NCBI GenBank assembly: GCA_937881255.1
Contig: CALGFH010000194.1
Span: 1 to 12,797, forward strand
Reading direction: 5' to 3'
DNA: 12,797 bases
DNA from: an uncultured Actinomycetes bacterium
GTDB taxonomy: Bacteria > Actinomycetota > CALGFH01
Below are positions 5,781 to 11,520 of this stretch, piece after piece; position 1 is the first letter of the stretch; each line of letters starts with the position of its first letter. The notes under the pieces were generated by a model. The model was not told where the DNA came from and searched no databases. It saw only the letters and a program-made list of their open reading frames with translations. A program made the position numbers and the translations under genes.

Positions 5781-6959
5781 ATGCGCGCCGTTGCCGAGAC
5801 GTACCTTGATGCCGCCTCCACCACCCCGCTGCACCCGCTGGCCCGGGCAGCGCTGGTCGAGGCCCTGGACGAGTTCGGCGACCCGTCGCGGCTCTACGGG
5901 CGGGCCCGGCGGGCCCGGATGCTGCTGGACCGCTCGCGCGAGCGGCTGGCCGCGGCCGTGGGGGCCGCCCCCGACGAGCTGGTCTTCACCTCCGGCGGGA
6001 CCGAGGCGGCCAACCTGGCCGTGACCGGGCTGGCCAGGGCGGCCCGGCGCCGCCGCCACCTGGTCGTCTCGGCGGTCGAGCACACCTCGGTGCTGGCCCC
6101 GGCCCGGGCCCTGGCCGGCCAGGGGTTCGAGCTCACCGAGGTCGGGGTCGACCACGCCGGCCGGGTCGACCCCGACGAGCTGGCCGCGGCCGTGCGCGAC
6201 GACACCCTGCTGGTCTGCCTCCAGCACGCCAACCACGAGGTCGGCACCGTCCAGCCGGTCGGCGAGGCGGCGGCGCTGGCCCACGAGCACGGCGCGCTGC
6301 TGCTGGTCGACGCCTGCCAGACGGTCGGCCGCCTGCCGGTGGACGTGGCCGACCTCGGCGCCGACCTGCTGGTCGGCAGCGGCCACAAGGCCTACGGCCC
6401 GCCCGGCACCGGCTTCCTGGTCGCCTCCCGGCGGGCCCGGCTGCGGCCGGTGCTGGTCGGCGACGAGCGCGAGCGCCGCCGCCGCGCCGGCATGGAGAAC
6501 CTGCCCGGGGTGGCCGCCCTGGCCGCCGCCGTGCCCGCCCGGGTGGCCGAGGCCCCCGGCGAGCGCGACCGCCTGGCCGGGCTGTCCGACCGCCTGCTGG
6601 CCGGGCTGGCCACCATCCCCGAGGTGGTCGTGCACGGCGACCCGGCCCGGCGCCTCCCCCACCTGGTGGCCTTCTCCATCCTCTATATCGAGGGGGAGGC
6701 GCTGCTGCTGCTGCTCGACGCCAAGGGCATCGCCGTCCACTCCGGGTCCTCCTGCACCGCCGACACCCAGGAGCCCTCCCACGTCCTGGCGGCCATGGGC
6801 GCCATCACCCACGGCTCGGTCCGGGTGTCGTTCCTGCACGACGCCACCGAGGCCGACGTCGACCGGCTCCTCGAGGTCCTGCCGGCCGCCGTCGCCGACC
6901 TCCGGGAGATGGCCGAGCTCGACACCCAGGCCATCGAGAAGGCGGCGGAGGGCCGGTGA
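5781..6959 (+). CDS. Cysteine desulfurase (IscS/NifS class V aminotransferase fold)
   Basis: A 392-aa PLP enzyme that takes sulfur from L-cysteine, giving alanine and an enzyme persulfide for Fe-S clusters or other thiolation. The N-terminus YLDAASTTPLHPLARAAL is the classic start of the family. TSGGTEAANLAV binds the cofactor phosphate; VEHTSVL and the HANHEVGTVQP segment follow; SGHKAYGPPGTG carries the PLP lysine, Lys203; and HSGSSCTADTQEPSHVL carries the catalytic Cys325 in a mobile loop like that of group I IscS/NifS. Length is normal. The GTGA overlap with the TusA-like gene indicates coupled translation and that the carrier is the sulfur acceptor. NadA and an A-type Fe-S carrier lie within 6 kb, so supply of sulfur to Fe-S enzymes is the likely role (inference). 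The start lacks a ribosome site and may be leaderless. Confidence 0.94.
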   Translation: MRAVAETYLDAASTTPLHPLARAALVEALDEFGDPSRLYGRARRARMLLDRSRERLAAAVGAAPDELVFTSGGTEAANLAVTGLARAARRRRHLVVSAVEHTSVLAPARALAGQGFELTEVGVDHAGRVDPDELAAAVRDDTLLVCLQHANHEVGTVQPVGEAAALAHEHGALLLVDACQTVGRLPVDVADLGADLLVGSGHKAYGPPGTGFLVASRRARLRPVLVGDERERRRRAGMENLPGVAALAAAVPARVAEAPGERDRLAGLSDRLLAGLATIPEVVVHGDPARRLPHLVAFSILYIEGEALLLLLDAKGIAVHSGSSCTADTQEPSHVLAAMGAITHGSVRVSFLHDATEADVDRLLEVLPAAVADLREMAELDTQAIEKAAEGR

Positions 6960-7192
6960 CCACGGCCGCGACCACGGTCGACTGCCTGGGGCTGGCCTGT
7001 CCGATCCCGGTGGTCCGCCTGGCCAGGGCGGTGGCCTCGGTCGAGGTCGGCGGCCTGGTCGAGCTGCTGGCCGACGACCCCGGGGCCCGGGTCGACATCC
7101 CCGTGTGGTGCCGCCTCAAGGACCAGCAGCTGGTCGCCCAGCACGACCGCCCCGAGGGCGGCTGGGTCTTCCAGGTCCGCCGCTCCCACTAG
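6956..7192 (+). CDS. TusA/SirA-family sulfur carrier protein
   Basis: A 78-aa protein with the family signature CLGLACPIPVVRLARAV near the N-terminus; the Cys of CPIP (Cys15) is the residue that holds persulfide sulfur in TusA. The rest (VGGLVELLADDPGARVDIPVWCRLK, then a C-terminal strand GGWVFQVRR) matches the small alpha/beta TusA fold, ordinary length about 75-80 aa. The GTG start overlaps the TGA of the cysteine desulfurase (GTGA). In bacteria TusA accepts sulfur from IscS for tRNA thiolation and other uses; here the acceptor downstream is unknown because no TusBCDE or MnmA gene is nearby. Its physical coupling to the desulfurase is the main clue to its partner. Confidence 0.9.
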   Translation: MTTAATTVDCLGLACPIPVVRLARAVASVEVGGLVELLADDPGARVDIPVWCRLKDQQLVAQHDRPEGGWVFQVRRSH

Positions 7193-7197
7193 CCGCG

Positions 7198-7203
7198 TAG
7201 AAT
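7198..7203 (+). promoter_or_regulatory. Candidate -10 element for a leaderless start of the double zinc-finger gene
   Basis: TAGAAT lies exactly 6 bases before the ATG at 7210, placing the transcription start at the A of the start codon. No ribosome binding site is present. The spacing matches the sites before 5781 and 10316. Confidence 0.5.
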
Positions 7204-7209
7204 CCGGCT

Positions 7210-7500
7210 ATGGACGACGAGACCCGCTGGATCGACGGGGACCTGCTCCACTGCTCGTTCTGCGGCCGGGACCGGTGGGAGGTCGCCAGGCTGATCGCCG
7301 GGCCCGGGGTCTACATCTGCTCCGGCTGCCTGGTCCTGGCCCGGAGCTGGCCGGCGGTCCCCCACCCGGGGCGGACGTGCAGCTTCTGCGGCCAGTGGGA
7401 CCCGGGCAAGGCTCGCGTGACCGCCCACGGGGCGGTGGCCATCTGCGGCCAGTGCCTCGACCTGTGCGACCAGATCATCGCCGAGGAGCAGGCCGGCTAG
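7210..7500 (+). CDS. Small protein with two ClpX-type (zf-C4_ClpX) zinc fingers
   Basis: A 96-aa protein consisting almost only of two tandem CxxC...CxxC modules: Cys15/18-Cys37/40 (HCSFCGRDRWEVARLIAGPG, then VYICSGC) and Cys57/60-Cys79/82 (TCSFCGQWDPGKARV, then AICGQCLDLCDQIIAEE). The pattern C-S-F-C-G, a Gly-rich turn, then I-C-x-x-C-L is that of the N-terminal zinc-binding domain of ClpX, which dimerises and binds adaptors and some substrates. No AAA+ domain follows; the gene ends at the TAG at 7498-7500. The second module is closer to ClpX, with the typical tail leading to acidic residues. Zinc binding is well supported. Acting as a ClpX adaptor, decoy or substrate receptor is inference. 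Its stop overlaps that of the convergent methyltransferase gene. Confidence 0.85.
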   Translation: MDDETRWIDGDLLHCSFCGRDRWEVARLIAGPGVYICSGCLVLARSWPAVPHPGRTCSFCGQWDPGKARVTAHGAVAICGQCLDLCDQIIAEEQAG

Positions 7501-8276
7501 GTCGCGGCCCGCTGGAAGGCGAGCTGGCGCAGCTCCCAGGCGATCCTCCCCTCGGCCGTGCCCGCCGTGACCGCGGCCAGGTCGGCGGCCAGCCGGTCAA
7601 GGGCGGCCTCGGTCGCGACCCCGGAGCGAACCCCGTCGCCGCGCCAGACGGCCAGGTTCTGGGCGAACAGCTTGGCCGCCAGCGCGGCCGGCGGGGCCAG
7701 CGGGGCGACCCGGTCGAGGCGGCGATCCACGCCCGGTGGGTCGGGCAGGCGGTGGAGGGCGGCGCCGATCTCCAGCGTGTGGCCGCGGGCCGCGAGCAGG
7801 GCGGCCGCCGTGTCCAGGTAGCGGCGCAGGGCCGGCTGGACGGTGTGGATCCGCTCGACCTCCTCGACCAGCAGCAGCCCGCCGGGGGCGAGCTGGGTCG
7901 CCCAGGCGGCCAGGGCCGCCGCCGGGTCGGGCAGGTGGCTGAGCAGGAACCGGCCGTACACCAGCCCGGCGGGGCCGGCCGGGAACGGCACCACGGTCAC
8001 GTCGTGGACGGCGAAGGACACCCCGGGCGGCGCCCCGGCGGCGGCCAGGGCCACGAACGCCTCCGACTGGTCGAGCCCGAGGGTGCGCCGCGCCCCCGTC
8101 ACCGACGCGACCAGCCGGGTGGTGTGCCCGGGCCCGCACCCGAGGTCGACCGCCAGGTCGAGCGGCACCCCGGCGAACCGTTCCAGGAGCTCGCGGCTGG
8201 GCGGCTCGAACACGTCGGCGAGCAACCCGAGACGTCGCGCGGCCGGCGCGGAGTCGCCGAAGGCGTAGCCGCCCAC
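7497..8276 (-). CDS. Class I SAM-dependent methyltransferase
   Basis: A 259-aa protein starting YAFGDSAPAARRLGLLADVF, with motif I VDLGCGPG at residues 43-50, an acidic residue after the second strand (LGLDQSEAF), AVHDVTVVPFP, a motif like FLLSHLPDPAAALAAWATQL and LAPGGLLLVEE. This is a Methyltransf_11/25-type fold that uses SAM; the substrate cannot be told. The C-terminal ~100 residues (helical, ending LAFQRAAT) may be the substrate lid. The start is put at GTG 8276, 23 bases after the ErpA-like stop, because family similarity begins there and no better start lies between; the ribosome site is poor. It is probably cotranscribed with the Fe-S carrier gene. Its stop codon and that of the convergent zinc-finger gene share the CTAG at 7497-7500. 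Confidence 0.85.
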   Translation of the reverse strand: MGGYAFGDSAPAARRLGLLADVFEPPSRELLERFAGVPLDLAVDLGCGPGHTTRLVASVTGARRTLGLDQSEAFVALAAAGAPPGVSFAVHDVTVVPFPAGPAGLVYGRFLLSHLPDPAAALAAWATQLAPGGLLLVEEVERIHTVQPALRRYLDTAAALLAARGHTLEIGAALHRLPDPPGVDRRLDRVAPLAPPAALAAKLFAQNLAVWRGDGVRSGVATEAALDRLAADLAAVTAGTAEGRIAWELRQLAFQRAAT

Positions 8277-8299
8277 GGCGGCGATGGCCGCCCTGGTGG

Positions 8300-8647
8300 C
8301 TAGTGGAAGGACTCGCCGCAGGCGCAGGAGCCGGCGGCGTTGGGGTTGTCGATCGTGAAGCCCGACTTCTCGAGGGTGTCGAGGTAGTCGATGGAGGCGC
8401 CGCTGAGGTAGGGGGCGCTCATCTTGTCGGTCACCACGGCCACGCCGTTGACCTCGCCGCGGACGTCGCCGTCCAGGGAGCGGTCGTCGAAGAACAGCGC
8501 GTAGCGGAGCCCGGAGCAGCCGCCAGGCTCGACGGCGACACGCAACGCGAGGTCGTCGCGACCCTCGCGGGCCAGCAGGTCGCGGACCTTGGTCGCGGCA
8601 GATTCGCTGAGCGCGACAACCGATGCCGCCTGGGTCACCTCGGACAT
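8300..8647 (-). CDS. erpA: A-type iron-sulfur cluster carrier/insertion protein (ErpA/IscA family)
   Basis: A 115-aa protein with the complete HesB/IscA signature. Cys44 is in GGCSGLRYALFFDD and Cys108 and Cys110 in GSCACGESFH at the C-terminus, the three cysteines that hold the transferred Fe-S cluster. FTIDNPNAAGSC before the last pair is typical of ErpA-like members. The ATG at 8647 is preceded by AAAGGAG; an in-frame ATG at 8680 would add 11 residues foreign to the family. The protein passes clusters to apo-enzymes such as NadA in this window (inference). A candidate -10 lies upstream, and the methyltransferase follows after 23 bases. IscA and ErpA are hard to separate by sequence alone. 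Confidence 0.93.
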   Translation of the reverse strand: MSEVTQAASVVALSESAATKVRDLLAREGRDDLALRVAVEPGGCSGLRYALFFDDRSLDGDVRGEVNGVAVVTDKMSAPYLSGASIDYLDTLEKSGFTIDNPNAAGSCACGESFH

Positions 8648-8678
8648 CCGTGCTCCTTTCGCGTGTCCATGCCAGCCC

Positions 8679-8684
8679 ATGATA
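8679..8684 (-). promoter_or_regulatory. Candidate -10 element of the Fe-S carrier gene
   Basis: The minus strand reads TATCAT (5 of 6 to TATAAT), followed by a leader of roughly 25-30 bases that contains AAAGGAG before the ATG at 8647. It lies in the 44-bp gap after the deacylase gene. No convincing -35 is seen. Confidence 0.4.
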
Positions 8685-8691
8685 GCGGCCC

Positions 8692-9195
8692 CTACCCCGC
8701 CGGTGGGCCGTCTTCCACAAGTGTGACGTCGGCAACCAGCCCACCGGTGGCTCGGAGCAGGTCGCCGGGGGCGATCGGGAAGACATGGCGTGGGGTCCCG
8801 GCGGCCGCCCAGACCTCCTCGAACCCGGTCAGGTGCCGGTCGATCAGCACCGGCAGGTCGCGGGCGTGGCCGAACGGCGGGGTGCCGCCGATGGCGTAGC
8901 CGGTGGCCGCCCTGACCTCCCCGGCGTCGGCCTTGCGGACGGTGGCCGCCGACCGCTCCCTGCCGACCTTGACCACGTCGACCCGGTTGCCGCCGGAGGT
9001 CAGCACCAGCACCGGGTCGGTGTCGGCCACGAACACCAGCGACTTGACGATCTGGTCGACCTGGCAGCCGATCGCCCTGGCCGCGTCGGCGGCCGTGCGG
9101 GTGCCCTCGGGGAACTCGCGCACGTGTAGCTCCAGGCCGAGCGAGCGGGCGGCGGTCACCACCGCCGCGGCCGCCCTGGGCAGGTCCTGGGTCAT
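8692..9195 (-). CDS. ybaK: YbaK/EbsC-family aminoacyl-tRNA deacylase
   Basis: A 167-aa protein of the YbaK/ProX-editing family, which hydrolyses mischarged tRNA (Cys-tRNAPro and similar). Recognisable parts are AARAIGCQVDQIVKSLVF with the conserved Lys of the editing site, VLVLTSGGNRVDVVKV, and ATGYAIGGTPPFGHARDLPVLID, the family's glycine-rich GGxxPFGH loop. The C-terminus includes FEEVWAAAGTPRHVFPIAP, also typical. Length matches free-standing editors of about 155-170 aa. The ATG at 9195 overlaps the TGA of the glycerate kinase gene (ATGA), so the two are cotranslated; a functional link is not obvious. Which mischarged tRNA it acts on is unknown. Confidence 0.9.
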   Translation of the reverse strand: MTQDLPRAAAAVVTAARSLGLELHVREFPEGTRTAADAARAIGCQVDQIVKSLVFVADTDPVLVLTSGGNRVDVVKVGRERSAATVRKADAGEVRAATGYAIGGTPPFGHARDLPVLIDRHLTGFEEVWAAAGTPRHVFPIAPGDLLRATGGLVADVTLVEDGPPAG

Positions 9196-10316
9196 GGCAG
9201 GGACGCCCAGGCCCGGCCGACCCGCTCGGCCAGGCGCTCCAGCAGCGGGGCGGCCTCGGCCATGGAGCGCCGCGGGTCGGGCTCCAGCTCCAGCAGGGCG
9301 TGGGCCTCCTCGAACCCGGCCGCCCGCAGCTCCCGGTCGGCGACCTCGACGACGCCGGCCACCGCCACCACCGGGACGCCGTGGGCGGCGGCGGCCCGGG
9401 CCACCCCGACCGGGGCCTTGCCGCGCAGGCTCTGGGCGTCGAGCTTGCCCTCGCCGGTGACCACCAGGTCGGCCCCGTCGACCGCCTCCTCGAAGCCGAC
9501 CAGCTCCAGCACCAGCTCGATGCCGGTGCGCAGCTCGGCCCCGAGGAAGGCGATGGCGCCGGCCCCGAGCCCGCCGGCCGCGCCGGCGCCGGGGATGGCG
9601 GCCACGTCCCGCCCGAGGTCGTCGGCCAGCACCCGGGCGTAGCGCCGCAGGGCCGAGTCGAGCAGCAGCACGTCGTCGGGGCCGGCGCCCTTCTGGGGGC
9701 CGTAGACGTGGGCGGCGCCCTCGGGGCCGGTGAGCGGGTTGTCGACGTCGGAGGCCACCGTGACCCGCACCTCAGCCAGGCGCGGGTCGAGGCCCGAGAC
9801 GTCGATCCTGGCCAGCCGGAGCAGGGCCGCCCCGCCGGGCGGCAGGCCGGCCCCGGCCTGGTCGAGCAGGCGGGCCCCGAGGGCGGCGGCCATGCCGGCG
9901 CCGCCGTCGGTGGTGGCGCTGCCCCCGATCCCGAGGACGATCTCGCGGGCGCCGTGGTCGAGGGCGGCCGCCAGCAGCTCCCCGGTGCCGTAGGTGGTCG
10001 CCTCCAGCGGGGCCCGCCTGCCCCCGGGCAGGCGCTTGAGCCCGGACGCCTCGGCCATCTCGACGAAGGCGCGGGGGCCGTCGACGGCGATGGCCGCCGC
10101 CACCGGCTCGCCGGTCGGCCCGGTGGCCGTCACCGGCACCCGCTCGAACCCCGACGCGACCAGCGCCTCCAGGGTGCCGGCGCCGCCGTCGCCCAGCGGC
10201 AGCCGGACCACCTCGGCATCGGGCCGGGCCCGGCGCAGGCCGGCCTCGATGGCGGCGGCGGCCTGGCCGGCGCTCAGGCTGCCCTCGAACTTGTCCGGCG
10301 CGACCACGACTCGCAT
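9192..10316 (-). CDS. glxK: Glycerate kinase (GarK/GlxK family)
   Basis: A 374-aa protein that phosphorylates D-glycerate with ATP to 2- or 3-phosphoglycerate. The N-terminus VVVAPDKFEGSLSAGQAAAA and the segment LPLGDGGAGTLEAL are signatures of the family (Pfam Gly_kinase). Others are YGTGELLAAALDHG, IVLGIGGSATTDGGAGMAAALG, VASDVDNPLTGPEGAAHVYG, PGAGAAGGLGAGAIAFLGAEL and VVTGEGKLDAQSLRGKAPVG. Length is normal. The start ATG at 10316 follows TAGGCT by 6 bases with no ribosome site, so it may be leaderless. It would feed glyoxylate, glycerate or serine carbon into glycolysis. The YbaK-like gene follows with a 4-base overlap. Fold and reaction are confident; the 2- versus 3-phospho product is not decided. 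Confidence 0.94.
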   Translation of the reverse strand: MRVVVAPDKFEGSLSAGQAAAAIEAGLRRARPDAEVVRLPLGDGGAGTLEALVASGFERVPVTATGPTGEPVAAAIAVDGPRAFVEMAEASGLKRLPGGRRAPLEATTYGTGELLAAALDHGAREIVLGIGGSATTDGGAGMAAALGARLLDQAGAGLPPGGAALLRLARIDVSGLDPRLAEVRVTVASDVDNPLTGPEGAAHVYGPQKGAGPDDVLLLDSALRRYARVLADDLGRDVAAIPGAGAAGGLGAGAIAFLGAELRTGIELVLELVGFEEAVDGADLVVTGEGKLDAQSLRGKAPVGVARAAAAHGVPVVAVAGVVEVADRELRAAGFEEAHALLELEPDPRRSMAEAAPLLERLAERVGRAWASLP

Positions 10317-10322
10317 GGGCGG

Positions 10323-10328
10323 AGCCTA
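10323..10328 (-). promoter_or_regulatory. Candidate -10 element for a leaderless start of glycerate kinase
   Basis: The minus strand reads TAGGCT, 6 bases before the ATG at 10316. Spacing equals that before the double zinc-finger gene. Matches to TATAAT are T1, A2 and T6. Confidence 0.35.
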
Positions 10329-10340
10329 CCCGCTCCCGGA

Positions 10341-10346
10341 TACGAT
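10341..10346 (+). promoter_or_regulatory. Candidate -10 element for the small membrane protein operon
   Basis: TACGAT (4 of 6 to TATAAT, with T1, A2 and T6) lies 37 bases before the ATG at 10384. The leader contains GAGGGAGG at 10367-10374, 9 bases before the start. It is back to back with the glycerate kinase promoter in a 67-bp divergent gap. Confidence 0.4.
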
Positions 10347-10383
10347 GTGGCGGCCCGGACATGGCAGAGGGAGGCCGGCGCGC

Positions 10384-10695
10384 ATGGGACGACGTTCGCG
10401 GGCGCGGGAGCGCGCCGTCGCCGAGGCGGCGGCTGGCTCCGGGACCGTTCCGGCCCCCGAGCGGCGCCGGCGGAGCTGGGTCCAGACGCTCAACCCGTTC
10501 AAGTTCCGGCAGCTGAACCGGTCCCGGGCCCGGGCCGGGGCGATCGGGTTCGGGCTGGCGGCGGTGCTGTTCGCGGTCCTCGGCATGGTGACCGGGGACG
10601 TCTCCTGGTTCAGCTCGGCCGTGCTGCTGGGCATCCTGACCCTGGCCTGGGGGGTCACGGCGGCCCTGCTGGGCAGGGGCGACTCATCGAGCTGA
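10384..10695 (+). CDS. Small protein with basic N-terminus and two transmembrane helices, unknown function
   Basis: A 103-aa protein not recognised as a named family. The first ~53 residues are strongly basic and rich in Arg/Ala (GRRSRARERAVAEAA, then RRRRSWVQTLNPFKFRQLNR). Two hydrophobic segments follow: about residues 54-74 (AIGFGLAAVLFAVLGMV) and 79-98 (FSSAVLLGILTLAWGVTAAL). The basic stretch directly before the first helix predicts a cytoplasmic N-terminus by the positive-inside rule, with a short outside loop GDVSW. GAGGGAGG upstream supports the ATG at 10384. Its TGA overlaps the CTG proposed as the start of the next gene (CTGA). Coding is supported by third-position GC bias and the ribosome site. 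Function is unknown. Confidence 0.78.
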   Translation: MGRRSRARERAVAEAAAGSGTVPAPERRRRSWVQTLNPFKFRQLNRSRARAGAIGFGLAAVLFAVLGMVTGDVSWFSSAVLLGILTLAWGVTAALLGRGDSSS

Positions 10696-11453
10696 CCACG
10701 GCCGCCCTGGTCGAGGCGATCGAGACCACCCACGGCCGGGTCGGTCGGCTGCTGGCCGACCTGGAGCCGGCCGACTGGGAGCGCAACGTGCCCGCCACCC
10801 CGGCCTGGTCGGCCGGGGACGTGGTCGCCCACCTGGCCGAGGGCGACCGCGCCGCCCTGGCCACCCTCCAGGGGCCGTGGGAGCTCGGCGGGTCGCTCGA
10901 CGAGTGGAACGCCGCGCATGTGGCCGCCCACCGCGGCGAGCCGCCTGAGGCCCGGCTGGAGGGCTGGGAGGCGGCCGCCGACGCCCTGCGCTGGCACCTG
11001 GCCGCCCTCGACGCCGAGGGATGGCGGGGCCGGGTGCCCTGGGTGGCCGGGACGATCTCGGTCAAGACCCTGGGGGTGCTGCGGCTGAACGACGCCTGGC
11101 ACCACGGCCGCGACCTGGCCGACGCCACCGGGCGGCGGTTCGAGGCCGACGCGCCGACCCTGGCCTTCCTGGCCGACCTGGCCGCCCGCACGATCCCGGG
11201 CGGCCTGTCGCGCCGGGGCCGGGCCCGGCCGGGGGCGGTCATCCTGCTCCGCCTCGGGGGCGGCCGGTGGCTGCTCGGCGGGGCCGCCGGGGAGCGCCCC
11301 GACCCCGGCGCCACCCCCGACCTGGTGCTGGAGGCCGACCCGCTGGCCTTTGTCCTGCGCGCCGCCGGCCGCACCACCACCGACCCGTGGAAGGCCGAGG
11401 GCGACATGGACCTGGCCGCCGACGTCGTCGCAACCCTCAGCTCGGTCAGCTAA
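10692..11453 (+). CDS. Maleylpyruvate isomerase/DinB-like (TIGR03083-type) metal-binding protein
   Basis: A 253-aa protein of the mycothiol-dependent maleylpyruvate isomerase N-domain group (DinB-like four-helix bundle). The N-terminal part has LVEAIETTHGRVGRLLADLE, then TPAWSAGDVVAHLAEGDRAAL with His47, then NDAWHHGRDLADATGRRF, where Asp134 and His138 take the place of the E-x3-H metal ligands. The C-terminal part (VILLRLGGGRWLLGG to DPWKAEGDMDLAADVV) looks like the SCP2-like domain found in these proteins. Members transfer or isomerise with a low-molecular-weight thiol, often mycothiol; the substrate here is unknown. No ATG, GTG or TTG fits the beginning. CTG at 10692, overlapping the preceding TGA as CTGA, is the best start and is unusual. 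The protein body is secure; the start is tentative. Confidence 0.82.
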   Translation: MTTAALVEAIETTHGRVGRLLADLEPADWERNVPATPAWSAGDVVAHLAEGDRAALATLQGPWELGGSLDEWNAAHVAAHRGEPPEARLEGWEAAADALRWHLAALDAEGWRGRVPWVAGTISVKTLGVLRLNDAWHHGRDLADATGRRFEADAPTLAFLADLAARTIPGGLSRRGRARPGAVILLRLGGGRWLLGGAAGERPDPGATPDLVLEADPLAFVLRAAGRTTTDPWKAEGDMDLAADVVATLSSVS

Positions 11454-11478
11454 CCAGGCGGTACCGGTCCTTCGCCGC

Positions 11479-11484
11479 TAGAAT
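11479..11484 (+). promoter_or_regulatory. Candidate -10 element of nadA
   Basis: TAGAAT (5 of 6 to TATAAT) lies in the 67-bp gap before nadA, giving a leader of about 30 bases that contains GGACGGAG before the ATG at 11521. No clear -35 is seen. Confidence 0.5.
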
Positions 11485-11520
11485 GTGCGCGCGTTCACGA
11501 TCTCACGGACGGAGCGACCG

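Noticed and set aside
8277..8786. N-terminal extension of the methyltransferase frame through the ErpA-like gene
   Set aside because: The extension is an out-of-frame reading of the Fe-S carrier gene, low in complexity and rich in Arg; family similarity begins only near 8276.
9300..10691. Plus-strand open frame running across the glycerate kinase gene into the DinB-like frame
   Set aside because: Only the part after 10692 resembles a protein family; the first part is the antisense shadow of glycerate kinase.
11485..11520. Upstream GTG start for nadA at 11485
   Set aside because: It lies directly after the TAGAAT -10 element where transcription would only just begin, and the ATG at 11521 has a ribosome binding site.
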